DNA from: Nocardioides sp. J54
Lineage (GTDB): Bacteria; Actinomycetota; Actinomycetes; Propionibacteriales; Nocardioidaceae
Reading direction: 5' to 3'
Assembly (NCBI RefSeq): GCF_000519005.1
Contig: NZ_JAER01000008.1
Span: forward strand, 97,796-161,795
Length of the DNA: 64,000 nucleotides
Part shown: positions 1-7,753 of the stretch, piece by piece
How positions within the stretch are numbered: position 1 is the first letter of the stretch
Layout of the letters: each line of letters begins with the position of its first letter
The notes under the pieces: model-generated
Told to the model about the DNA's origin: nothing
Database searches by the model: none
Seen by the model: only the letters and a program-made list of their open reading frames with translations
Translations under genes and position numbers: made by a program

Positions 1-974
1 CAGCCCGTCGCCGCCCAGCCCGAGCGAGACGCTCATGCAGTGCATGGTCGAGACCGTGTAGAGGAACGGCCCGAACGGGTGGTCGATGTTCTCGTGCACG
101 TGGCTGGACGCCTCGATGTCGACGAGCAGGAAGACCCCGTCGTCGCGCACGGCGCGGGCGATGTTGCCCAGCACCCGGGCGGGGTGCGCCTGGTCGTGGA
201 TGCTGTCGAACGCGGTGACGAAGTCATAGGCCGCCACCTCGTCGAGGGTCGCCACGTCCAGCGCCTCGAAGCGGGCGTTGGCCAGTCCCCACGCGGCGGC
301 CTCGCCGCGGGCGGCGTCCAGCGCCTCGGGCGAGAAGTCGTAGCCGACGAAGTGGCTGGCGGGGAACGCCCGCGCCAGGACGTTGACCGCGTGGCCGCTG
401 CCGCACCCGACGTCGGCCACCTGCGCCCCCGCCTCGAGCTGGTCGCGCAGGCCGTCGATGGCCGGCACCACGCTCTCGAGGAGCGTGGTGTCCACGAGGG
501 CCCGGCTGTCCTCGGCCTGGAGCTGGTGGAAGCGGGCGTAGTCGCTGTACGACAGCCCGCCGCCCTCGCGGAAGCAGCGCACGATGCCCTGCTCCACCTC
601 GGCGATCATCGGCACCAGCGTCGTCAGGCGGGCGAAGTTGTCCGGACCGGCGGCCTCCGTGAGCAGCGCGGCGTGCTCCGGCGGCAGCGCGTAGGTGACG
701 GCCTCCGGGTCGTGGACGACGATGCGGGCCGTCGTCATCGCGTTCAGCCACTCCCGCACGTAGCGCTCGTCGAGGCCGGCACGGCCTGCCAGCTCCGCAC
801 TCGTCTCTGCGGCGGCTGGCCGGCGAGGGCCTCGAAGAGGCCGGTCTGGTGGCCGATGCTGGTCATCAGCGCGGTCGCCGCTCCGTTGACGACGCCGATC
901 CTCCGGTCGGCGAACGCCTCGACGGCGGCGGGGTCGGGCGCGACCTGCGCCCTGGTCTCGGTGGTGGCGGTCAT
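1..974 (-). CDS. Class I SAM-dependent methyltransferase, frameshifted and cut by window edge
   Basis: Reverse-strand reading gives an N-terminal winged-helix-like segment (GLFEALAGQPP), then after a frame change AETSAELAGRAGLDERYV, followed by a Rossmann SAM-binding core with VADVGCGSGHAVNVLAR and later AFDSIHDQAHP. This is the layout of the Rv2258c-like methyltransferases, whose substrate is unknown. The ATG at 974 has a good AAGGGAG site. Near 811-817 the frame shifts by one base. Adding one G/C in the GGCGG run restores Q-P-A-A-E-T and a single open frame. It may be an assembly error or a real inactivating mutation. The 3' end lies outside the window. Confidence 0.8.
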
Positions 975-1113
975 CCCCGTCTCCCTTCCTGCGGGCGCCC
1001 GGCCGGCGCCGTTGCGACGACGCTAGGAGCGCCGGTCGGCTCCCGGCATCGACCGAGTGGTGCGGAGACGTGCCGCCGCGTGGTCCGAATGGTGCAGGCG
1101 CGGCGCCGCCCGC

Positions 1114-2751
1114 TCAGCGCTGGAGGGGTACGTCGAGGTGGTGCTCGTGCGCCCAGGCCGCGGCCGCCGTCCGGGACGACACCCCGAGCTTGACGTAGAC
1201 GTTCGCGAGGTGGCGCCGCACCGTGGCCTCGCTGATCGTCAGCGACGCGGCGACCTCGCGGTTCGTCGCGCCGGTCGCGACCCTCGCCAGCACCTCGGCC
1301 TCCCGGGCGGTGAGGCCCCCGGGGAGGGAGGCTGGGCCACCGGTGGACGGGACCGGGACCCCGAGCGCGTCGAGGTCGTCGGCGGCGCTGCGCCGCAGCA
1401 GCCGCGCGGCGTCGTCGTCGCCGGTCGCTGCGAGGACATCGGCCAGCAGCAGCGAGGCTCGCGCGGCGTCGTACCGCAGGCCGAGGCGGGTCAGCCGCGC
1501 CGCGGCCGACGAGAGCAGCGGCGCCGCCTCGGCCGGGCGGTCCTGAGCGAGCAGGACGGCACCGCGGCCCTCCTCGGCCCAGGCCGTGAAGCCCGGCGTC
1601 GGGTAGCGGTCCGCCAGGCCCTCCAGCGCGTCGGCGGCGCCCGCCGCGGTCGCCGGGTGGTCCGAGGCGAGCGCGACCTGGACCTGGGCGCGGAGCAGCC
1701 GGGCCCGGAGGAACGGCGATGGTGCGGCGACGACCGCGGCGGTGATCGAGGCACAGGCACCGTCGGCGTCACCACGCGCGAGCTGGAGCAGGCTGGCTCC
1801 CGGCTGCGGGTCGCGCCCCAGGCCGGCAGCCCGCCGGTAGTGCGCGGTCGCACGGTCGAGCTGGCCGCGGACCCGGCAGCTCTCACCGAGCTGGTAGGCC
1901 GCCTCCGCCACGGCCTCGACGTTGAGGTCGGCGAGGTCGCGCTCGACCTCGGCCGCCTCCCGCTCCACGTCGGGCCACGCCCCCTCGAGCACGTGCAGCT
2001 GCAGCCGGTGCGCCCGGCACACGCCGAGGAACATCACGGCGTCCGAGAAGCCCTCGACCCAGCGCTCCGTCACGCGGGTCCACTCCCTGGCCCGGTCGAG
2101 GTCCATCAGGTCGTGGCAGGCCGAGATCATCGTGCAGTAGATGTTGCCGGTGAACTCGCGCTCGACACGGTCCGCGAGGACGGGGAGCATCGCCTCGTCG
2201 AGCACGGCGAAGCCCTCCCGCAGCCGGCCGTCCCACAACCGGACCACGCCCTGGAGCACCAGCCCGAGCGCGACGAGGGTGTCGTCGGCCAGGTCGCGGC
2301 CGAGCCGCTCCAGCTGCTCCCCCTGCTGGGTTGCGTCGTCGACCCGCCCCGCCTCGAGGGCCTGCCACCCGTCGGCCCAGAGCAGGACCCCGTGCCAGTG
2401 CCCGGGCGGCACGCCCTCGAGGAGCCGCCGGCCCCGGCTGAGCCAGCCCGAGCCCAGCGCCGGCTCGCCGCGCATCAGCCAGGTGACCCCGACGTCCAGC
2501 GCCCGCGCGGCGGCGCGGTCGACCCTGCCCTCGTCGAGGTAGCGCCGGTGGAGCACCTCGCACAGGTCGAGGTACTCGGAGATCCGGCCCAGCCACCAGG
2601 TCGCCTCGGTGAGCATCGACAAGGCGTCGGCGTCGAGGCACTGCTGGTCCGCGAGCGGGCGGAGGGCGGCGTAGGCCGTCGCGTAGTCCTTGCGCTCGAG
2701 GGCGAGGCCGACCGGCCCGAGGGTGTCGTGCGGGTCGACCGGACCGGCCAC
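1114..2751 (-). CDS. LuxR-family transcriptional regulator with TPR-like body
   Basis: This 545-residue protein ends in a LuxR/NarL helix-turn-helix at about residues 478-540 (LTAREAEVLARVATGATNRE, then TVRRHLANVYVKLGVSSRTA). The rest is alanine- and leucine-rich paired helices resembling TPR repeats (AYAALRPLADQ, RATAHYRRAAGLGR, EAAPLLSSAAARL). No Walker A motif is visible, so it is not a full MalT/LAL regulator but a shorter TPR-LuxR form. The start is GTG. It lies 139 bases upstream of the methyltransferase on the same strand and could control it. Its ligand is unknown. Confidence 0.85.
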   Translation of the reverse strand: MAGPVDPHDTLGPVGLALERKDYATAYAALRPLADQQCLDADALSMLTEATWWLGRISEYLDLCEVLHRRYLDEGRVDRAAARALDVGVTWLMRGEPALGSGWLSRGRRLLEGVPPGHWHGVLLWADGWQALEAGRVDDATQQGEQLERLGRDLADDTLVALGLVLQGVVRLWDGRLREGFAVLDEAMLPVLADRVEREFTGNIYCTMISACHDLMDLDRAREWTRVTERWVEGFSDAVMFLGVCRAHRLQLHVLEGAWPDVEREAAEVERDLADLNVEAVAEAAYQLGESCRVRGQLDRATAHYRRAAGLGRDPQPGASLLQLARGDADGACASITAAVVAAPSPFLRARLLRAQVQVALASDHPATAAGAADALEGLADRYPTPGFTAWAEEGRGAVLLAQDRPAEAAPLLSSAAARLTRLGLRYDAARASLLLADVLAATGDDDAARLLRRSAADDLDALGVPVPSTGGPASLPGGLTAREAEVLARVATGATNREVAASLTISEATVRRHLANVYVKLGVSSRTAAAAWAHEHHLDVPLQR

Positions 2752-2799
2752 GGCCTCAGGCTACTCGCGCGAGCGGTCCTCGTGGAGGCCCGGAAGCGC

Positions 2800-3591
2800 T
2801 CAGACGCGCAGCACCTCGGGGCCGAGCGCGTGGTAGCGGTCGGCCTCCGCGCGGTCGAGCTCGGTGCCGGTCACGATCGTCTCGAAGTCGGCCACGTCGG
2901 CGAACCTGCAGAAGCTGGTGATCCCGAACTTGCTGTGGGCGGCGATGAGCACTCGACGCCGCGAGCGGCGGACCGCCTCGCCCTTGATGGCGGCGACCGC
3001 CGGGTCGGGAGTGGTCAGGCCGTCGTCGACGGAGACGGCGTTCGTGCCGAGGTAGGCGAGGTCGATCGTCAGCCCGCGCAGCACGCTGGCGTTCCACTCC
3101 CCCACGGTGGCGAGGGTGCGCCCCCGCATCCGGCCGCCCAGCAGCATCACGGTGACGGTGGTGCTGTCGGCGAGGGCCTCCGCCGCGAGCAGGGACGAGG
3201 TCACCACGGTCAGCTCCCGGCGCGCGAGCTTCTCGGCGACCAGGCGGGGGCTGAACCCCTCGTCGATGTAGACGGTCTCGGCGCCGTGCAGCAGGTCGGC
3301 GGCTGCGGCGGCGATGCGGCGCTTCTGGGCGATGTCGACGCGGCTGCGGTACTCGACGCCGGACTCGAAGGCCGCGCTCTCGAGCGGGATCGCGCCGCCG
3401 TGGGTGCGCTTGACGAGGCGACGGTCCGCCAGCACCCGGAGGTCCCGACGGATCGTCTCCGTCGCCACGCCGAGCTCGTCGGCCATCGCGATCACCTCGA
3501 CCCGGCCCTCGGTCCGGGCCCGCTCGAGGATCAGCGCCTGCCTGGTCTCCGAATCCACGGCGCCATTGTGCTGCACCGTCGCTACGGCCAC
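2800..3591 (-). CDS. DeoR/GlpR-family sugar-responsive repressor
   Basis: This 263-residue protein has an N-terminal DeoR winged helix (EVIAMADELGVATETIRRDL, about residues 31-50) with the diagnostic TIRRDL, followed by KRTHGGA. The C-terminal DeoR sensor domain follows (YIDEGFSPRLVAEKL, LLGGRMRG, LAYLGTNAVSVDDGLTTPD). Such repressors normally bind phosphorylated sugars. It sits 13 bases downstream of the mannitol PTS gene on the same strand, so it is probably co-transcribed and is the likely ligand of the TTCGGGC repeats at 5677-5740. The GTG at 3591 lacks a clear Shine-Dalgarno site, and an internal GTG at 3558 is possible. Confidence 0.9.
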   Translation of the reverse strand: MAVATVQHNGAVDSETRQALILERARTEGRVEVIAMADELGVATETIRRDLRVLADRRLVKRTHGGAIPLESAAFESGVEYRSRVDIAQKRRIAAAAADLLHGAETVYIDEGFSPRLVAEKLARRELTVVTSSLLAAEALADSTTVTVMLLGGRMRGRTLATVGEWNASVLRGLTIDLAYLGTNAVSVDDGLTTPDPAVAAIKGEAVRRSRRRVLIAAHSKFGITSFCRFADVADFETIVTGTELDRAEADRYHALGPEVLRV

Positions 3592-3604
3592 GGGGCGGTC
3601 CCCG

Positions 3605-5590
3605 TCAGGCGCGGACGCCGTCCAGGACGGCGCGGACCTCTTCCTCGCTGCCGGCCGCCCGGAGCCGGGCGACCTGCTCCTCGTCGAGGAACACCTGCGC
3701 GATCCGGCTCAGCAGGCCGAGGTGCTCGTTGCCCTGCCCTGCGATCCCGACGACGAACTCGGCGGGCTTGCCGTTCCAGTCGATCGGCTCGGCGTAGCGG
3801 ACGAACGAGATGCCGGTGCGGCGCACGGCCGCCTTCGCCTCGTTGGTGCCGTGCGGGATCGCCAGGCCGTTGCCCATGTGGGTCGAGACCGACTTCTCCC
3901 GCTCGTGCATGGCCGCGACGTACGACGGCTCGACGACCCCGGCGGCGACCAGCAGCTCACCGGCCTCGGTGATCGCGTCGTCGCGGGTGCGGGCGGTGCC
4001 GGCCAGCACGATCGCGGACGAAGCGAGCACGCTGCCGTCGTCCTTTCCGGCTGCCGGCTCGGGCTCGGGCGCTGTCGCCGCGTGCGCCCCGCCCTGCGGC
4101 GCACTTCCCTGCGGTGCACCGCTCTGTCCCAGCAGCTCGACGATCTCGTCGTAGCGCGGCGTGCCCATGAAGTCGTCGACGGAGACGTGCACCGCCGAGG
4201 GCGTCCTCTGCTTCGCGCGGTCGGTGAGGTCGCGGTGGGTGACCACGAGGTCGACGTCGTCCGCCAGGTTGGCGATCGCCTGGTTGGTGACGGTGACGTT
4301 CGAGAAGCCGGCTGCCTGGATCTTGCGGCGCAGGACCGAGGCGCCCATCGCGGAGGAGCCCATGCCCGCGTCGCAGGCGAAGACGATCCGCTCGATGGTG
4401 CCGCGGGCGCCGCCCAGCGCGCTGGACGCGATGGACCGCTTCCCCTTCATCGCCTCCATGCTGGCGGTCGCGGCGGCGAGGTCGTCCTCACCGTCGCCGC
4501 GCTCGGCGCGGAGCAGGACGCCCGCGACCAGGAAGGTGACGCCGGCCGCGGCCAGCATCGACAGGGTGACGCCGATGTAGCTGTCGCTGGCGGTCTGCGC
4601 GTAGACCGCGAACACCGAGCCGGGCGCGGCCGGTGCGCGCAGGCCGACGTCGAAGATGACGTTGACGAAGACGCCGGTCATGCCGCCCGCGATCATCGCG
4701 ACGATCAGCTTCGGCTTCATCAGCACGTAGGGGAAGTAGATCTCGTGGATGCCGCCGAGGAAGTGGATGATCGCGGCGCCCGGGGCCGACGCCTTCGCCA
4801 TCCCCTTGCCGAACACCATGAAGGCGAGCAGCAGGCCCAGGCCGGGACCCGGGTTGGCCTCGAGCAGGAAGAGCACCGACTTGCCGTCCTCCAGCACCTC
4901 GCTGCTGCCGAGCGGGGTCAGCACGCCGTGGTTGATGGCGTTGTTGAGGAAGAGCACCTTCGCGGGCTCGATGATGAGCGAGGTCAGCGGGAGCAGGCTG
5001 TTGTCGACGAGGAAGTCGACGCCGTCACCGAGCCGGTCGCTGAGGAAGGTGACGATCGGGCTCATCACGAAGAAGCCGAAGGTGGCGACGATCGCGCCCC
5101 AGATGCCGGCGGAGAAGTTGTTGACGAGCATCTCGAAGCCGGGGCGGATCTTGCCGTCCCACAGGGCGTCGATGTGCTTCATGGTCCAGCCGCCGAGCGG
5201 GCCCATGATCATCGCGCCGAGGAACATCGGGATCTCGGTGCCGGCAACGACGCCCATGGTGGCGATCGCGCCGACCACGCCGCCGCGGGTGTCGTAGAGC
5301 ATCCGCCCGCCGGTGTAGCCGATGAGGATCGGCAGCAGGTAGGTGATCATCGGGCCGACGATGCCGCCACCGGCGTACTCGCCCCAGCCGCCGATCTCGG
5401 CGACCCACCCGTCCGGGTCGTCGCCGATCCCGAGCTCGGCCAGCCAGCCGACCTCGATGAACAGGGCCGTGATCAGGCCCCAGGCGATGAAGGCGCCGAT
5501 GTTCGGCATGACCATGTTCGACAGGCTCGTGCCGAACTTCTGTACGTGGACGCGGACGCCGGTCCGCTGGGCCGGGGAGGTGGTCGACAT
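3605..5590 (-). CDS. mtlA: PTS mannitol-specific transporter, fused EIICBA
   Basis: About 661 residues fuse a membrane EIIC domain (residues 1-350, with GGIHEIYFPYVLMKP and NNAINHG), an EIIB domain whose phosphocysteine lies in CDAGMGSSAMGA (about Cys406), and a C-terminal EIIA domain whose phosphohistidine lies in GLAIPHGT (about His580). The order matches the E. coli MtlA family. It imports and phosphorylates mannitol or a related hexitol using PEP-derived phosphate from EI/HPr encoded elsewhere. A Gly/Pro/Ala-rich linker separates B and A. The ATG at 5590 is preferred because a GGAG precedes it. An upstream in-frame start at 5629 would add 13 unconserved residues. Confidence 0.93.
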   Translation of the reverse strand: MSTTSPAQRTGVRVHVQKFGTSLSNMVMPNIGAFIAWGLITALFIEVGWLAELGIGDDPDGWVAEIGGWGEYAGGGIVGPMITYLLPILIGYTGGRMLYDTRGGVVGAIATMGVVAGTEIPMFLGAMIMGPLGGWTMKHIDALWDGKIRPGFEMLVNNFSAGIWGAIVATFGFFVMSPIVTFLSDRLGDGVDFLVDNSLLPLTSLIIEPAKVLFLNNAINHGVLTPLGSSEVLEDGKSVLFLLEANPGPGLGLLLAFMVFGKGMAKASAPGAAIIHFLGGIHEIYFPYVLMKPKLIVAMIAGGMTGVFVNVIFDVGLRAPAAPGSVFAVYAQTASDSYIGVTLSMLAAAGVTFLVAGVLLRAERGDGEDDLAAATASMEAMKGKRSIASSALGGARGTIERIVFACDAGMGSSAMGASVLRRKIQAAGFSNVTVTNQAIANLADDVDLVVTHRDLTDRAKQRTPSAVHVSVDDFMGTPRYDEIVELLGQSGAPQGSAPQGGAHAATAPEPEPAAGKDDGSVLASSAIVLAGTARTRDDAITEAGELLVAAGVVEPSYVAAMHEREKSVSTHMGNGLAIPHGTNEAKAAVRRTGISFVRYAEPIDWNGKPAEFVVGIAGQGNEHLGLLSRIAQVFLDEEQVARLRAAGSEEEVRAVLDGVRA

Positions 5591-5676
5591 CGCGGGATCT
5601 CCGTTCGTGCTCGCCCTGGGTCGGGACACCGGCGAACGTGACGCCGGTCACAGGGACACCAGCAGTAGACCCCAGA

Positions 5677-5740
5677 TTCGGGCCCAAAGCAACACCTTTC
5701 GGGCATATTCGGGCATCAGATGTGTGGTTTCCTGCCCGAA
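5677..5740. promoter_or_regulatory. TTCGGGC operator array between mtlA and the polyol dehydrogenase
   Basis: Four copies of TTCGGGC occur in the divergent intergenic region: forward at 5677-5683, 5698-5704 and 5708-5714, and inverted (GCCCGAA) at 5734-5740. The forward copies are 21 and 10 bases apart, close to whole helical turns, so a bound protein would face one side of the DNA. The adjacent DeoR-family repressor is the obvious candidate. This assignment is an inference. Confidence 0.6.
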
Positions 5741-5789
5741 ATGGCGTTACCGTGGGGACGGCGAGACCCCGACCCGAAAGGTTCCGACC

Positions 5790-6848
5790 ATGCTGGCCCT
5801 GCGCTTCTACGCCCCCGAGGACGTCCACCTCGAGGAGGTCCCCGAGCCGGACTGCGGACCCGACGAGGTCAAGATCCGCGTCCGCAACTGCTCCACCTGC
5901 GGCACGGACGTGAAGATCCTCCACAACGGCCACCAGAACCTGACGCCCCCGCGGATCACCGGCCACGAGGTCGCCGGCGAGGTCGTCGAGGTCGGCGCCG
6001 ACGTCAACACGACGTACGGCAGCGACTGGCAGGTCGGCGACCGGGTCCAGGTCATCGCCGCCGTGCCGTGCGGTGAGTGCCACGAGTGCCGCAAGGGCTG
6101 GATGGCGGTCTGCCAGAACCAGACGTCGGTCGGCTACCAGTACGACGGCGGGTTCGCCGAGTACATGGTCGTCCCCCGCCAGGTGCTGAAGGTCGACGGG
6201 CTGAACCGCATCCCCGACAACGTGGGCTTCGACGAGGCGTCCGCCGCCGAGCCGTTCGCCTGCGCGATCAACGCCCAGGAGCTGCTGGGTATCGAGGAGG
6301 GCGACACCGTCGTCGTCTTCGGCGCCGGCCCGATCGGCTGCATGCACATCCGGATCGCCCGCGGCGTGCACAAGGCCGGCCCGGTCTACCTGGTCGACGT
6401 CAACGCCGACCGCCTGAAGATGTCCGCCGACGCCGTCGACCCCGACGAGGTCATCGACGCCAGCCAGGTCGACGTCGTGGAGCGGGTCATGGAGCTCACC
6501 GGCGGCCGCGGTGCGGACGTCATCATCACGGCCACCGCCGCCAACATCACCCAGGAGCAGGCCATCGCGATGGCCGCCCGCAACGGCCGGATCTCCTTCT
6601 TCGGCGGCCTGCCGAAGACGAACCCGACCATCACCTGCGACTCCAACGTCGTGCACTACCGCCAGCTGCACATCCACGGCGCCAACGGCTCGGCCCCTGA
6701 GCACAACAAGCGGGCGCTGGAGTACATCTCCACCGGGCAGGTGCCGGTCAAGGACCTGATCACCCGCCACATCCCGCTCACCGACGTGATGGAGGCCTTC
6801 GGCATCGTCGAGCGCGGCGAGGCCATCAAGGTCACCGTCGAGCCGTAG
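5790..6848 (+). CDS. Zinc-dependent medium-chain polyol/alcohol dehydrogenase
   Basis: This 352-residue MDR protein has catalytic zinc ligands C37, H59 and E60 (NCSTCGTD, ITGHEVAG) and structural zinc cysteines C94, C97, C100 and C108 (PCGECHECRKGWMAVC). A Rossmann GAGPIG motif follows near residue 175. It resembles sorbitol, threonine and galactitol-1-phosphate dehydrogenases. Its position divergent from mtlA and the shared operator region suggest it oxidises the hexitol or hexitol phosphate delivered by the PTS. The usual MtlD (a non-zinc long-chain polyol dehydrogenase) is absent here. The ATG at 5790 follows a GAAAGG site. Exact substrate is unproven. Confidence 0.9.
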   Translation: MLALRFYAPEDVHLEEVPEPDCGPDEVKIRVRNCSTCGTDVKILHNGHQNLTPPRITGHEVAGEVVEVGADVNTTYGSDWQVGDRVQVIAAVPCGECHECRKGWMAVCQNQTSVGYQYDGGFAEYMVVPRQVLKVDGLNRIPDNVGFDEASAAEPFACAINAQELLGIEEGDTVVVFGAGPIGCMHIRIARGVHKAGPVYLVDVNADRLKMSADAVDPDEVIDASQVDVVERVMELTGGRGADVIITATAANITQEQAIAMAARNGRISFFGGLPKTNPTITCDSNVVHYRQLHIHGANGSAPEHNKRALEYISTGQVPVKDLITRHIPLTDVMEAFGIVERGEAIKVTVEP

Positions 6849-6863
6849 TCGCGGTGGTCCGGC

Positions 6864-7619
6864 TCAGGCGGGCAGCGTGAGCGCGACCCGGCCGCGCAGC
6901 CGGACCGCGCAGACCGCGGACTGCAGCGGCAGGTCGAGGACGAGCCCGTCGGGCGCGACCTCCACCCAGGCCTCGCCGGCGTCGCCGGACAGGTCGGGGT
7001 ACCAGGTGGTGTCGTCGGCCTCGGGGCCCGGCGCGAGGTAGGTGTCGAGGACCTCCCACCACTCGATCTCGCCGGCCTCGCCGCGACGCATCAGGTCGAC
7101 GAGGTCGTAGCGGCCCGGTCCGGTGAAGGCGGGCACGGCGACCGACAGCTCGGTCAGGGTCGTGGTGCCGAGGGGGACCGGCTCGGCCGACTCGACGCGG
7201 ACGACCAGCCAGTCCAGCGGGGCCGGGCCGTCGTCGTACGGCTCACCGCCGCGGCGGACCTCGACCTGGACCGGGAGGTCGCCCGCCAGAGTGCCCTGCT
7301 CGCCGCCGGTCAGGGTGAGCTCGACGGCGTCGGTCGCGGCGCCGGCCAGCCGCTCGCGACGGGCCTGCTGCTCCTGGCGCTCCGCGGCCTCGCGGCGCGC
7401 GGCCACGTTCTCGGGGCGGGTGTCGGTGACCCGCTGCGCCCACTTCTCGGGGAGCACCGCCTCGAGGAGGGAGGTGCCCATCTCCTGCTGGGTGCGGCGG
7501 TCAAGGTCCTCCTGCGCGGCGCGGGCGTCGTCGCGCTCGCGGTTGTCGGTCGTCAGCAGCTCGGTCTTCTTCGCCTCGGCCCACTCCTTGCCGAGCTTCG
7601 CGATGTCCTTCCAGCCCAT
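6864..7619 (-). CDS. Conserved hypothetical protein with charged coiled-coil N-terminus
   Basis: The predicted protein has 251 residues and begins MGWKDIAKLGKEWAEAKKTE. Residues 1-95 are strongly charged and helical (ERQEQQARRERLAG), suggesting a coiled coil. Residues 100-251 look beta-rich (LTLTGGEQGTLAGDLPVQVE, PAFTGPGRYDLVDLMRRGE, WVEVAPDGLVLDLP) and could form a sandwich domain. There is no signal peptide or membrane segment. It converges with the dehydrogenase with only 15 bases between stops. The ATG at 7619 is chosen because homology-like, low-complexity-free sequence begins there. No family function is recognised. Confidence 0.7.
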   Translation of the reverse strand: MGWKDIAKLGKEWAEAKKTELLTTDNRERDDARAAQEDLDRRTQQEMGTSLLEAVLPEKWAQRVTDTRPENVAARREAAERQEQQARRERLAGAATDAVELTLTGGEQGTLAGDLPVQVEVRRGGEPYDDGPAPLDWLVVRVESAEPVPLGTTTLTELSVAVPAFTGPGRYDLVDLMRRGEAGEIEWWEVLDTYLAPGPEADDTTWYPDLSGDAGEAWVEVAPDGLVLDLPLQSAVCAVRLRGRVALTLPA

Positions 7620-7691
7620 CGGGGCAGCGTAGGACGGTGCGGCACCCCGCAGGGCCCGAATCGGCGAAGCCGGCCGCCCCCGACCGAGGTC

Positions 7692-7734
7692 GGAGGGTCC
7701 GGCCCGACCGCCCCCGGGGCGGACCGGACCCTCC
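7692..7734 (-). terminator. Long GC-rich hairpin downstream of katE
   Basis: GGAGGGTCCGG at 7692-7702 pairs with CCGGACCCTCC at 7724-7734, and an inner CCGCCCC/GGGGCGG pair extends the stem. It lies 20 bases past the katE stop on the reverse strand. No strong U-tract follows, as is common in actinobacteria. Confidence 0.65.
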
Positions 7735-7753
7735 TGGTCTCGGGCGGGTCGGG

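Noticed and set aside
1057..3972. Long open frame on the plus strand across the LuxR and DeoR genes
   Set aside because: It is antisense to two recognisable regulators, is rich in Arg/Gly/Pro/Val repeats without any domain pattern, and is explained by high GC content with few stop codons.
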